A stretch of 64,000 nucleotides of DNA. Source: Vavraia culicis subsp. floridensis (Eukaryota > Microsporidia > Pleistophoridae). Made by a program: the position numbers and the translations under genes. The stretch is taken from contig NW_007360610.1 of assembly GCF_000192795.1 (NCBI RefSeq), positions 82,890-146,889 of the forward strand. Reading direction: 5' to 3'. Each line of letters opens with the position of its first letter. The first letter of the stretch is position 1. The notes below the pieces were generated by a model. That model had not been told where the DNA came from, did no database searches, and saw only the letters and a list, made by a program, of their open reading frames with translations. Positions 19,199 to 28,690 of this stretch are shown one piece after another.

Positions 19199-19405
19199 AT
19201 GGAAAGTACACAAAAAGATTTTTCTACGATCCGTTATATACCATTAAAAAGTGTCTCTGCAGGTGTGTGCGGTAAATATGAATTAAAACACGTACTTGAT
19301 GGGAGATTGCGTGAATATTTGCTCCACCTGTTCCTATCCCAGACCTTCAAAAAAGAAGTATTTTTTACAAGCTTGAACTTCAACACGATTAAAGAACGAG
19401 ATTGA
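19199..19405 (+). CDS. Small hypothetical protein (68 aa)
   Basis: This ORF is divergent from the TBC gene, about 130 bases away. The mixed, soluble-looking sequence starts MESTQKDFSTIRYIPLKS and has a helix-like DGRLREYLLHLFLSQTF segment. TTTCCC at 19182-19187 lies upstream of two candidate ATGs (19193, 19199), resembling the start motif of confirmed genes. No family was recognised. It may be real because of the motif and balanced composition. Confidence 0.42.
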   Translation: MESTQKDFSTIRYIPLKSVSAGVCGKYELKHVLDGRLREYLLHLFLSQTFKKEVFFTSLNFNTIKERD

Positions 19406-20492
19406 AGGTTGCACATCAAAATGCATGGAATGAGCGGTTCATGGACAGCGTGTATTTACCTTCATATGAACTGTTAAATCGCTATGTCTATGCGCACACG
19501 AAATGTGGATGAAAATATAATTGCTGAGTTTCTCAGCATCAACACAATCATGGATGAACTGAACGGGTATTGAAAGCTCAGATAAATACATGAAGTAAAC
19601 ACAGAAAAATACTGCAGGGCATCGTCTCCTACTCCTCACTCATTCTCAACGCTACGATCTGCTTGAGAGCAGGGCATTCGTTTCAAATAATTTCCTTCGA
19701 CTATTTTTCAGGTCGCTTCAAGCAATGTGAAACAACAATTTGGTGTAACATTTGAATTGAAAGTGTCCATCTAAGCCGTGTGTTACCGAAGTATCCATCA
19801 GGATTTAATTCAAGAATGAGAACTAAATTTATTTACCGCACAGATCATGGCGTAATACGCATCGTAATACGCGTTAGTATTACTTTTTGATGATTTATCG
19901 GAAGTTGTGAGAGAAAGAGTGATTACCGATTGCTATCAAGATTTGGCTGGACGTATCATTTGCTACCTGCGATTCACTAAGGTACTATCACTTCCTATTC
20001 TCAAAAGGTGATTCCTTTATGTTGACAGTAAAAAGATCATCTTCTGTAAAAATTCTATTCGTTTGTGCTATCGTAAGATGATTGCAAGATTCTCAATAGA
20101 AACAACGATTTGCTGTAAGGTGTTCACAACTGCTCGGTTACACAGCATTATGGCATAGTAATGACGATTGTTACGCGCTTTATCTTTTATTACACAGTTT
20201 CACGCCCAAAATCACCGATTGCACAGTTAAACTCTTCGTTTGGTGGTCGCAGATGGCGTGTCTCGGCTCACATCTTGTAAATATTTGAGGAACACCGTAA
20301 ACTCGGAGAATGACCGGTCGTAACCGGTAACAAATTTATTCGCCGCACCATTACCAGTCATGACAATCACGTAATGTGGCTGAACAGGCATATCTTTGTA
20401 CTTATCATCCCTATGGAACGAATCAGGTGTTCCTATCTAAAACACCACTGATATGTTCGTAAACAATAAAAGTAGGAGGCTGAGTGCTGGAA
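19406..20492. other. Intergenic spacer
   Basis: About 1.1 kb with no supportable ORF. A short direct repeat, CGTAATACGC, occurs at 19851-19860 and 19863-19872. Confidence 0.45.
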
Positions 20493-22265
20493 ATGGGCAA
20501 AACAGGTAAAATAGCACTTCTGACAGGCACAATAGTACTGAGCTACGTCGTGTACAACCACTACGACAACAAACGAAAAAGAAAAATGATCGAGGAGCTT
20601 AATGCACACCCACCTTTATCCTGGAAGCCTTCAAGCCGACATACCACAATACACAACATGAAAACAAAGTACTACGATGTCCTGGTCATTGGTGGGGGTG
20701 CTTCCGGTTCAGGATGTGCGCTGGATGCAGCTACCAGGGGATTGAAAGTTGCGATGGTCGAGTCCGGTGACTTTGGAAGTGAAACGAGCTCAAAAAGTAC
20801 AAAACTGTTGCATGGTGGCGTGCGCTATCTGGACAAGGCAGTAAAATCTTTCGATCTAAGTAATTTACAGCTCGTATTAGAGGCATTGAAGGAAAGGAAG
20901 TATGTGATAGATGCCATACCGTATATGGCAAAGCCAATTGCACTAATGTTGCCTGTGTATAGCAAAATACTGGTGCCTTATTTTTTGATGGGCCTGAAAA
21001 TGTACGACTACTTCTCCTGGAATAAATCGCTGGGCGGTAGCTACCACATAAGCACCAAAGAGACACTGCAACACTTTCCAAATATAAAACTTGATGGGCT
21101 GAAAGGCAGTATAGTGTACTATGATGGAATACACGATGATAGTCGTTCAAACGTAGTGATAGCGCTGACTGCAGCATATTACAACGCAGATATACTCAAC
21201 TACTCACCCGTAAAGCAGCTTATCAAGAACGATGGTGTTGTGGTCGGTGCGGTATGCAAGGACAGAATCGGTGGCGAGGAGTTTAAAATACGTGCAAAAT
21301 GTGTCATCAGCACAGCCGGTCCATTCACTGACCAGATTAAGAAGTTGGCAAATCCTAAATCACCAAGCCTGGTTGTTCCCAGTTCTGGCGTCCACATAGT
21401 TGTACCGAAGGAGTACGGTGCTAACGATATGGGCCTTATCAATCCAAATACAAGCGATAATCGCGTCCTTTTCTTCATTCCATGGCTCAACAAAACCATC
21501 ATAGGCTGCACAGACAATCCGTGCAAAGTTGAGAAAGAACCCAAACCAAGAGATGAGGAAATATCGTACATTCTAAATGAGGCCAATAGGTTCTTAAAAG
21601 AGGATAAGATGTTGAAGAAGAAGGATATTTCATCGGTATGGTGTGGAATACGACCGCTTGTTAAGGATCCATCACGTAAGGACACGAAGAGTCTGGCACG
21701 CAACCATATAGCATACCTTACTGAGGAGAATTTGCTCGTATTGGCAGGCGGAAAATGGACTACACACAGAAAAATGGCAGAAGATGCAATCGATCTCGCG
21801 GTAAAAAAGTTCTATTTAAACCCAGCAAGACCATGCGTAACTAATTACATCAAAATGTTGGGCTCACACAACTACACAAAGCAGCTTTCAGCTGATATTC
21901 AGCGTGAACTCGACCTTAGTGAAGATGAGGCCATGCACTTCGTAACGCGCTACGGAGACCGGTCAATGATTTTTCAGAACTACAAAAACAGGAGGGAGCC
22001 GCTAAAAAGACTGCACAACGACTACATGTACACAGAGGAAGAAGTATACTATGCTATAGATCATGAAATGGCGTGCAAGCCGGCCGATGTATTGACGAGA
22101 AGAACTCGATTAGGATTTTTGGATGTGAAAGCATGTGAAAAGGCTCTTGACAAAGTAATGGATATATTTGTAAAGAGAATGTCATGGAGTGCACAAAAAA
22201 TGAAGAAGGAAAAGAAAGAGTGCTTAGAGATGCTCGAAAGTTTGGGGCTAAAGCTCCTGAAGTAA
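20493..22265 (+). CDS. GUT2: FAD-dependent glycerol-3-phosphate dehydrogenase (mitochondrial type)
   Basis: The 590-aa protein has an N-terminal hydrophobic segment (KIALLTGTIVLSYVVYN), then the dinucleotide-binding motif VLVIGGGASGSGCALDAA (about residues 63-80) and the family signature SSKSTKLLHGGVRYL. A C-terminal GlpO-like region follows; EF-hands are absent. The enzyme oxidises glycerol-3-phosphate to DHAP and passes electrons to quinone. In microsporidia it is discussed together with alternative oxidase in mitosomes, but no oxidase is in this window. ATG 20493 is chosen over a GTG three codons earlier. No CCC motif is present; GGAGGC lies about 18 bases upstream. Confidence 0.93.
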   Translation: MGKTGKIALLTGTIVLSYVVYNHYDNKRKRKMIEELNAHPPLSWKPSSRHTTIHNMKTKYYDVLVIGGGASGSGCALDAATRGLKVAMVESGDFGSETSSKSTKLLHGGVRYLDKAVKSFDLSNLQLVLEALKERKYVIDAIPYMAKPIALMLPVYSKILVPYFLMGLKMYDYFSWNKSLGGSYHISTKETLQHFPNIKLDGLKGSIVYYDGIHDDSRSNVVIALTAAYYNADILNYSPVKQLIKNDGVVVGAVCKDRIGGEEFKIRAKCVISTAGPFTDQIKKLANPKSPSLVVPSSGVHIVVPKEYGANDMGLINPNTSDNRVLFFIPWLNKTIIGCTDNPCKVEKEPKPRDEEISYILNEANRFLKEDKMLKKKDISSVWCGIRPLVKDPSRKDTKSLARNHIAYLTEENLLVLAGGKWTTHRKMAEDAIDLAVKKFYLNPARPCVTNYIKMLGSHNYTKQLSADIQRELDLSEDEAMHFVTRYGDRSMIFQNYKNRREPLKRLHNDYMYTEEEVYYAIDHEMACKPADVLTRRTRLGFLDVKACEKALDKVMDIFVKRMSWSAQKMKKEKKECLEMLESLGLKLLK

Positions 22266-22554
22266 GAACCTGCAATGCTTTAACCAGGTGATCATTTGAA
22301 GATGTGCGGAGCATCTAAGTATGTTCAACGAGTAGCGATACATGTTTGGAATAAAAAAAGAAGTACAAAATACAATTTGAACTATGTTACACATGCTTAA
22401 AGTTATAATGTGTTACTGCTTAGTGTGCGGATAACAAGGAATGTGCCATCGGGTATGATTTGTAGTGGCGAACTCTTTTTAAAATATTTTTGATGTCTGA
22501 ATGAATTTTTTGATTAATTGCGTTTAAACACTTATCGCGTCGTTTTTGCCCCGA

Positions 22555-22695
22555 ATGACCAAAAAAAGTGATTTGGATGAAATAGAGCTGACAGACCTGG
22601 ACTATCTAAAGATTTCAGACATAAAGAACACTAATGGTGAGATAAGCAAGGAGCTAAGAGCTTACTACGAGAAGTTGTTTGGATACAAGTTCTAG
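22555..22695 (+). CDS. Very short conserved-looking ORF (46 aa)
   Basis: The ATG at 22555 is preceded directly by GCCCCGA, the start motif seen at core genes. It encodes a soluble acidic peptide with a basic aromatic end (LRAYYEKLFGYKF). It lies 289 bases after the glycerol-3-phosphate dehydrogenase in the same direction. Codons look ordinary for the region. No family could be named; it would be missed by usual length cut-offs. Confidence 0.5.
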   Translation: MTKKSDLDEIELTDLDYLKISDIKNTNGEISKELRAYYEKLFGYKF

Positions 22696-22915
22696 CAATA
22701 CATTGCAGCAGGATGCTGAACGGAGAAACAAAATGTCATGGTATATCTTTCTTATTCAGAATTGATAGTAAATGAAATTGTTTGGATTAAATCGGAATTT
22801 GAATATGTTACGTTCTTTGACACTCGGTTATACGTAACGTATAATTTGATGGCACAAAGATGAATCTCAATTTTTGATCAGTTCATACAATAATTAATAA
22901 TCATTTAATTAGTTC

Positions 22916-24001
22916 TCAATGTATGATGAAAACGAAATGCGCCAAATAAAAGGAACAATCCGTACGTGGTACAAAGAAGCTAAGTCCGTTTCTTTTGACC
23001 AGATAAAGCGATTCATTCTCAAATTTTAGAGAGAATGCTATGGCACCATTTGTGTCAATGTACGTGATGAAATTCTTACCTTGAATTTCTTCGTCGATGC
23101 ATCTCATGATAAACATGTCGTAGTATTCGCCCTGCTCCCTCTCCTTCATTAAGATGTAATTATTGGCCTCGAATTCATAGAAATCGCACTCTACAAACTT
23201 CAAATTTGAAATGACTGGCACTAAAATCTCTTGCACATCAAGCAAATAGACTCGTTGTTCGGTAAACGGGCCTATTAATTCCTTGCTCTTCCATTCAAAA
23301 TCGTATTCGCCTACCTCCATCAACATGCAGTCACCAGCTATCTCATCACATATATCGACGTATTCAAGTACAGCCGTATTTTTCTTCGTTTCAAATTTTT
23401 TACTTCTTCGTTCAGTTTTTATATCGGTATTATACCAGCCTGTAAATGCTTTTCTACCTGGCTGTGCACACAAATTAACCTCATGAAAGGATTTTTCGGA
23501 CACTTCAAAGATAACTATCCGATTTCGTTTGACCTCTATTCTTTCAACTTCCACATTAGCATCTTCATTGAAAAGTATCAGTTCTCCTGACAAAAAATCG
23601 TTCAAATAATACGAAAAAGCGTACTTCCTATGTTCGATCAGATCATCATGGCACAGCAGATAGTGTCCTACGTCGTAATAAGAAGCGAAAACGTTGAACC
23701 AATGTTTATTTTCGTTAGATACCACGTTCAAAGCATTTTCATTCGCAACGGTTTCATAGTTTACATCAGTTTTTGATCCATCGGATTCTTCCAGCGGCCT
23801 CATTGCTTCATAAATTTTGCTTTTGAAGAACTTCAAGCTTTCAAGTTCAACGAGTTCATTGCTCTGAAAAAAATGGTAGAGGTCTGTGTGTTTTTCATAA
23901 AACTTTATGTTCCTATACACCTTTTCAATCGTGACAAACTCCTCTTCGGTGAGAAAATTATCTATGACGATATGTCTATATGGAAAATCACTGATTCTCA
24001 T
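22916..24001 (-). CDS. TPA1: Tpa1/OGFOD1-like prolyl hydroxylase (2-oxoglutarate/Fe(II) oxygenase)
   Basis: The 361-aa protein shows the iron ligands H118 and D120 (in LLCHDDL), distal H173 (in IFEVSEKSFHEV), and the 2-oxoglutarate Arg R183 before TGWYN. The order and wording closely follow the OGFOD1/Tpa1 catalytic domain. That family hydroxylates a proline of ribosomal protein uS12 and affects translation termination. At 361 residues it is shorter than the usual 500-650; the second, non-catalytic barrel is diverged or reduced. No CCC motif precedes ATG 24001. It is convergent with the plus-strand genes upstream in the window. Confidence 0.85.
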   Translation of the reverse strand: MRISDFPYRHIVIDNFLTEEEFVTIEKVYRNIKFYEKHTDLYHFFQSNELVELESLKFFKSKIYEAMRPLEESDGSKTDVNYETVANENALNVVSNENKHWFNVFASYYDVGHYLLCHDDLIEHRKYAFSYYLNDFLSGELILFNEDANVEVERIEVKRNRIVIFEVSEKSFHEVNLCAQPGRKAFTGWYNTDIKTERRSKKFETKKNTAVLEYVDICDEIAGDCMLMEVGEYDFEWKSKELIGPFTEQRVYLLDVQEILVPVISNLKFVECDFYEFEANNYILMKEREQGEYYDMFIMRCIDEEIQGKNFITYIDTNGAIAFSLKFENESLYLVKRNGLSFFVPRTDCSFYLAHFVFIIH

Positions 24002-24076
24002 TATTGAAGGCCATCTATTTTAAAATATAAAAAGAACTCGAAAGCTGATTGATCGGTTGGTAAGGGAATATTATTC
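24002..24076. other. Short spacer between oxygenase start and repeat copy 2
   Basis: 5' flank of the oxygenase gene. The dispersed repeat begins 76 bases upstream of its start codon. Confidence 0.5.
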
Positions 24077-24355
24077 GGCCCTTTATGAACAAGGTAAATT
24101 TATTTCCTCATTTCTACGCAACAACGAGTTGAGCACTATTATTCAACTCGTTCTTTCTAAAGACATGCCCATCTATTCTTTATGAACAACATCAAAAGGT
24201 TATGATTGCCGAATCTAAAATAATTCTTTGACCCCTACCGTACTCACAACAAGTAAAAACATAACATATCAAAGGATAGAAACGTGATTTAATGAGCAAT
24301 CAAACTTTGCTCTGTTTTACAAGCAGAAATAGCGCAGCTAGTACAAATATAATAT
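24077..24355. repeat. 279-bp dispersed repeat, copy 2
   Basis: Near-identical to 7033-7311 in the same orientation and equal in length. The hairpin lies at 24123-24152. The flanks differ from those of copy 1, so only the 279 bases were duplicated or moved. It sits just upstream of the Tpa1-like gene and may carry or disturb its promoter. Confidence 0.85.
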
Positions 24356-24482
24356 TTTGAACTATGATACATAACAAGACCATTTTCTGTCTGTAACAAA
24401 CCGATTCTTCTTTTTTGTCGTATGAACAAGGACCGGTACACGGCATTGCTAGTAAGTTATTAGAGAGACATCATACAATGCA

Positions 24483-24722
24483 TCAACGCACCAATAAGAA
24501 ATGAACACCACGATAGAGGAATAGCCCAGCGTGTGCTCTCCATACATATTTGTCTTGCCCCTCGATAATTAAGTGTCCATCCTTGATTCTCACATCAATT
24601 TTGGACATTAAAAACGTACCGCCGAACTTTCTGATGATTGTTGGTACGTGCAAATCATATGGTTCATCTTTGAAGATTATTTTGTATTTGAACAACATTA
24701 GGGGTGGGAATGGCTGTTCCAT
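24483..24722 (-). CDS. Small hypothetical protein (79 aa)
   Basis: An ATG ORF with balanced composition and alternating beta-like segments (KIDVRIKDGHLIIEGQD). The VRIKDGHLIIEG stretch faintly recalls an alpha-crystallin/Hsp20 strand pair, but the protein is too short to assign. It lacks a CCC motif and borders a GC-richer, gene-poor stretch, so it could be a gene fragment. Confidence 0.35.
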   Translation of the reverse strand: MEQPFPPLMLFKYKIIFKDEPYDLHVPTIIRKFGGTFLMSKIDVRIKDGHLIIEGQDKYVWRAHAGLFLYRGVHFLLVR

Positions 24723-26039
24723 ATTTTTAAATGCGTTTTTGCAGCCGGGCAGGGATGCGGACCACTCCGGGTTCAGATCACCCTTGGCAGATATATTTGT
24801 GGAAATGACTACAGGTAGGGCCTCAGGTCACAACATCAAAGAGATGCGCTAGCAAAAGGCATGTTAAAGGGCGAGAAGTGTTAACTCAGAGGTTGTGGAT
24901 AAGGAGCGATGATATTCTTAGAGAGTGCGGTTCTCTTGACATCACAAGATAGCATATGACAAGACTCTCCAAAGACACCCAACTGTCGGCGCACCTTGAT
25001 CTTCGAGACAAATATACACTACCGAGACCAAACGCTTTACGGCTTTGTTAGGGTACAACTCTTTGGGACCGGCAGGTTCTAAAGGGGCAAGTCCTGTCAA
25101 CTTCAGATAACATAAAAAATTTATAACTTACGTGTAGCGGTTATACCACAAAAAAATGTTATAAACAGATCGAATAAACGAATATTTTAATGAAATATCA
25201 AACATCTTTTTTGTATGAATGACTCTGCTCATCTACTGGCGTGCTTCTGCCTGATTATAACGCTCTCTGCCATCCCGGTCCTTTGCCAATTGCAGAAGAG
25301 TGCAGTAATGTGCTAAAATGGTGCTAACTGCTCGATTTGCCAAAATAACAAAAGAATGGCCAAACGAAAGCTTTTACGTGTAAAGAGACGCGATGCCGTG
25401 CTTCTCCCTTAGCGCCAGGAATGGAAACTTGCAGCAGGTGATAACGCCTAGTGACCTGTGCCGTGCTGCCAGCTGGTAGTCAAACGGAAGTAATTCGGCT
25501 AAAGTAAGCTGATACCTCCAAACTTGTCAGAACTGTAGGAGCAGTATGCTCCACGCAGACTATCCGAACCAATAACAGTGTTTTTGATGATCGTGAGCGA
25601 TCACTTGCAACGAGTGGAGGGCAGCAAGAACAGGTGTTATTCGTGTTTAAGTGTCATAAACACTCGATACGAGGCAATTTAACCGGAACGAGCTGCTTGC
25701 TCAGTGTTCGCCATCCAAAATGGAAGAAAAAAGTGCGTTTGGTTGATCAGCTGTATTGGTGGAAGAACATACTGTGAGGATCAGAAAAACGGTTGAAATA
25801 CCACAAGCGAGTTTATTGCTGATTGGTAGATGGCTGTAATCGTAGGATGGCTGAAGTTATAGGGCTGCTGTGATCTTGTGATCACGTTGTTGACAGTGCC
25901 TCCAATGCATCAACGGATGCGCTTCGTTAAAATGAATGTTAAATCTGCGAGATAAGAAAAATCTTATTCTTGGAGGTTAAGAGCAGCAGGTGAGCGCAAT
26001 TAGACCTCCTATACAGTGTGTAGCTCTGCTATAGTAATA
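24723..26039. other. GC-richer stretch without a clear gene (possible relic)
   Basis: From about 24740 to 25980 the sequence is less AT-rich than other spacers, and readable stretches are repeatedly broken by stops in all frames examined. It does not match rRNA, SRP RNA, RNase P RNA or tRNA as I know them. A decayed gene or mobile element, or an unknown RNA, would fit. Confidence 0.3.
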
Positions 26040-26234
26040 ATGTTATGGGCAGAGTGGTTGTGTGAAGGAAAAGAGTTGATGGAATGGCTTACAGATAATG
26101 TGCATTTTTTATACAGAACAAAGGCTGAGGAGCTACAACAGCTACTTCTAGCCGACAACAAGCAACTACCAGTCCGTAACAGCATGAACTATAAATTTGC
26201 AGAGAAAAAGATAGAAAAATATGCAAATGAATGA
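26040..26234 (+). CDS. Short hypothetical ORF (64 aa)
   Basis: ATG ORF encoding a helix-rich peptide (MLWAEWLCEGKELMEWL...EELQQLLLAD) with a charged C-terminus. It has no start motif and lies at the edge of the relic-like stretch; it may be the end of a decayed gene. Confidence 0.25.
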   Translation: MLWAEWLCEGKELMEWLTDNVHFLYRTKAEELQQLLLADNKQLPVRNSMNYKFAEKKIEKYANE

Positions 26235-26980
26235 ATTTGAATGTAAAATTTAGCTATAGCACGTATTAAAGATATGGATGAAGCAGAAAGGTACTTTTAG
26301 ATCACGTATTAGAGATATAGGGTGAGTTTGAATGTACAATTTAGATTACGTATTATTCTACGTACAGTGCTATGTTTAGTCTTGCAGTTTAGAACAGACC
26401 ATTTGTCGTGCAGAATTGTAGCGCATCCCTTACTTGATGTGGTTTTCAACGTGCCGTTCTGTTTAACTCTATCGGTACTGAAAATAAAGAATGTGTGAGT
26501 TAATTGTGCACACCGTGAATAAAACGTTCAACAAGTCATCATGAGTGACAATAACAAATAGTGGTAAATTAATTGATGGTATACGGCATAAAATAATTGG
26601 TCTATGTCTGTTGATACGCTAAGCACAAGCATAGTTTGGGCATTCATTCACTTGCCGGCAAACACTTCACCACGACTAAATCAGATTACAATGCATGCTC
26701 AAATCCGAAAAACTGTACTAAAATGGAAATGTTTTATTTCAAAACGATTGTTCACACTTTTTCAAAAGCATGTTTCTACGAATGCTGCGTTGTTACTTAA
26801 AAACATTTTAATTAGAACTTTACCTGCACATTGATACCTCTTATGGCTCAGCAAACCTTTTATTTGTGATTGTCCACTTCTGCCTGCAAATTTTTGGCGG
26901 TGTATTGGTTTATTTATGGTAAATTGGATGAAAAAAGTATGCGGGTGTATAAAAAGTCTTTTTGAGGCCCAGGACGCCGT
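26235..26980. other. Intergenic spacer
   Basis: No supportable ORF. The 76-codon frame from 26604 lacks any recognisable feature. GGCCC at 26966-26970 precedes the next gene. Confidence 0.4.
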
Positions 26981-27400
26981 ATGGTAAGAATAGTAGAACT
27001 TGCAGATGATGGTACGCCATTGGTAGATCAATCGGCAACACTAAGCGAAGGAACAACCATTGAGTCAGTTAACGGTACATCCACAGTTCCACGCGCAGAC
27101 TGGTCTAGAAATCAACACCGTGTCCGGCAAAACACCTCAGACCCATTTCATTCTTTGCATGGTTTAAGCCCGTCTCAAGCTCTGAGAATTATCCAGAGAA
27201 GCTTTCAGAATATGGAGATCAGTACGTTAGGGTCGGGCTGCTTCGTCACTCTTCTAATTTTATGGTTTTCAATGATTGTGTTAATGCTGGTACTATGCGG
27301 TTTAGCGTTCTGCTCGTTTGTGAATTTTTTATTTCCGAAGTGTAGCAAACCAATTTCAACACGCAAACCGAGAAATGTACCTAAAAGAGATCGCAACTAA
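26981..27400 (+). CDS. Hypothetical single-pass membrane protein (139 aa)
   Basis: A polar N-terminal half of about 85 residues rich in Ser, Thr and Asn, one long hydrophobic segment (about 86-118, containing LLILWFSMIVLMLVLCGLAF), and a basic tail (KPISTRKPRNVPKRDRN). A Cys pair lies in the hydrophobic segment. The positive tail suggests an outward N-terminus. GGCCCAGGACGCCGT precedes ATG 26981. No family was recognised; it is similar in layout, but not clearly in sequence, to the PPxY protein at 40734-41192. Confidence 0.6.
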   Translation: MVRIVELADDGTPLVDQSATLSEGTTIESVNGTSTVPRADWSRNQHRVRQNTSDPFHSLHGLSPSQALRIIQRSFQNMEISTLGSGCFVTLLILWFSMIVLMLVLCGLAFCSFVNFLFPKCSKPISTRKPRNVPKRDRN

Positions 27401-27751
27401 AGTATAAATAAAGTATTCGTTATTACCGCCGTAAATATTGCTTAATTTCATATAATTAAGAAACGGTAGATTTATGTTTTATTCCTGTGACACAGAATCA
27501 GTTCATTGGCACTCATCATTGTGTTTCATCGATAATTGTAGATTGTAATGTATCGTATGGTGGGAGTGAGTGGTTACCATTCTTTGTTTTGCAATGTACT
27601 CACGCAGGATATACGCTGCAAACGGCAAAAACTCGATTTGTTCTACAACTCAACGCACATTCATACCACATGTCAAGAATTGTGTATTCAACGACAACAA
27701 AGGAAACATATTGAATGAGTAAAGGTATTTGACGCTGCTGACCCTCTAAAT
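27401..27751. other. Intergenic spacer
   Basis: No supportable ORF. ACCCTCTAAAT at 27741-27751 leads directly into the next small ORF. Confidence 0.4.
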
Positions 27752-27925
27752 ATGCCATGTCTTGCTGTTCTTGTTCTGTCATTGACCGTGCTGGCTGTCA
27801 GCACGAATCAATTTACGTATGTGAAATGCAAAATTTCTTTATCCTATGCCAAAGTTGCTTTTGTGGTAGCATGTTCAGTGCCATTTTCATGCTATGCTAT
27901 CATCCAGCGGATTCATACCAAATAA
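27752..27925 (+). CDS. Tiny secreted or membrane ORF (57 aa)
   Basis: The ATG at 27752 follows ACCCTCTAAAT, resembling the start motif. Residues 3-17 are signal-like (CLAVLVLSLTVLAVS) and residues 33-51 form a second hydrophobic stretch with two Cys. An overlapping frame from ATG 27757 (111 codons) has no comparable pattern. No family was recognised and a chance ORF cannot be excluded. Confidence 0.35.
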   Translation: MPCLAVLVLSLTVLAVSTNQFTYVKCKISLSYAKVAFVVACSVPFSCYAIIQRIHTK

Positions 27926-28690
27926 ATTTTTACCTAATTTATGTTGCAGGGCAGTTCAAAGTTTTCAGGTATTTTCGCTTCACATCTGCCACACGACCCA
28001 TGTCACTCAGAGTCACTCCCAGTACACTAACACACGGTTACACGCATAAGTGTAGTTCTATGAGGAAGTGGCACTCATATTGGATAAATTGATGTAGATT
28101 ACACACTTAACACGTTCTTCGCCCTGTACAATCGAGAGTTGTTTGGCGTAAGATTATCCGTCTCGCCATTAATGCTAATTAATCCCCATATGCTACCGAC
28201 ATTCATGTTCTGATTAATATGTTCATGTGAATGAGAGCCAGAAGCTTTGTGCACAGGATCGTGCAAAATTGACGCGTTTTGATGATTAACACGGCAGATG
28301 GTTTTTATGAGATTTGTTCGTAGAGCAGCCTATTGCAGTTTACCGAGCCAATCAAATTATCATTGTAAACTTATTTTTAAACATAAACACTAAAATAGCC
28401 TTTATATAACGATCCTACGTGCTTTTTTTCAAATTCTCTGTATTACTACGTTCTAATACATTGCTTTTATTGCCATGACATAAAAATACAAATTAATTAC
28501 ACGAAATGTAGGCACGCAGTTCGTATAATACAACAATTACACGTAAGCCAACCTACAATACAGCCATTACCTAACACACTGCTCTGTTTTGCTAAGCCTA
28601 ATTAATTTTCCTTCCACAAATCATTTGCTCAGTGATCATTCATTTGTTTCAAATAAATTTATAATCTCGAAAATAAATTAACCCTAGGAA
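27926..28690. other. Intergenic spacer upstream of CDC48
   Basis: AT-rich with no supportable ORF. The last bases, AACCCTAGGAA, carry the start motif of the CDC48 gene. Confidence 0.5.

Noticed and set aside
24740..24800. Possible tRNA (GGGTTCAGATCACCC looks like a T-arm)
   Set aside because: The stem does not pair with a 7-nt loop, and no acceptor or D-arm was found.
27757..28092. 111-codon frame overlapping the 57-aa ORF
   Set aside because: Cys/Phe-rich without pattern; the overlapping ORF has signal-like and membrane segments and sits closer to the CCC motif.
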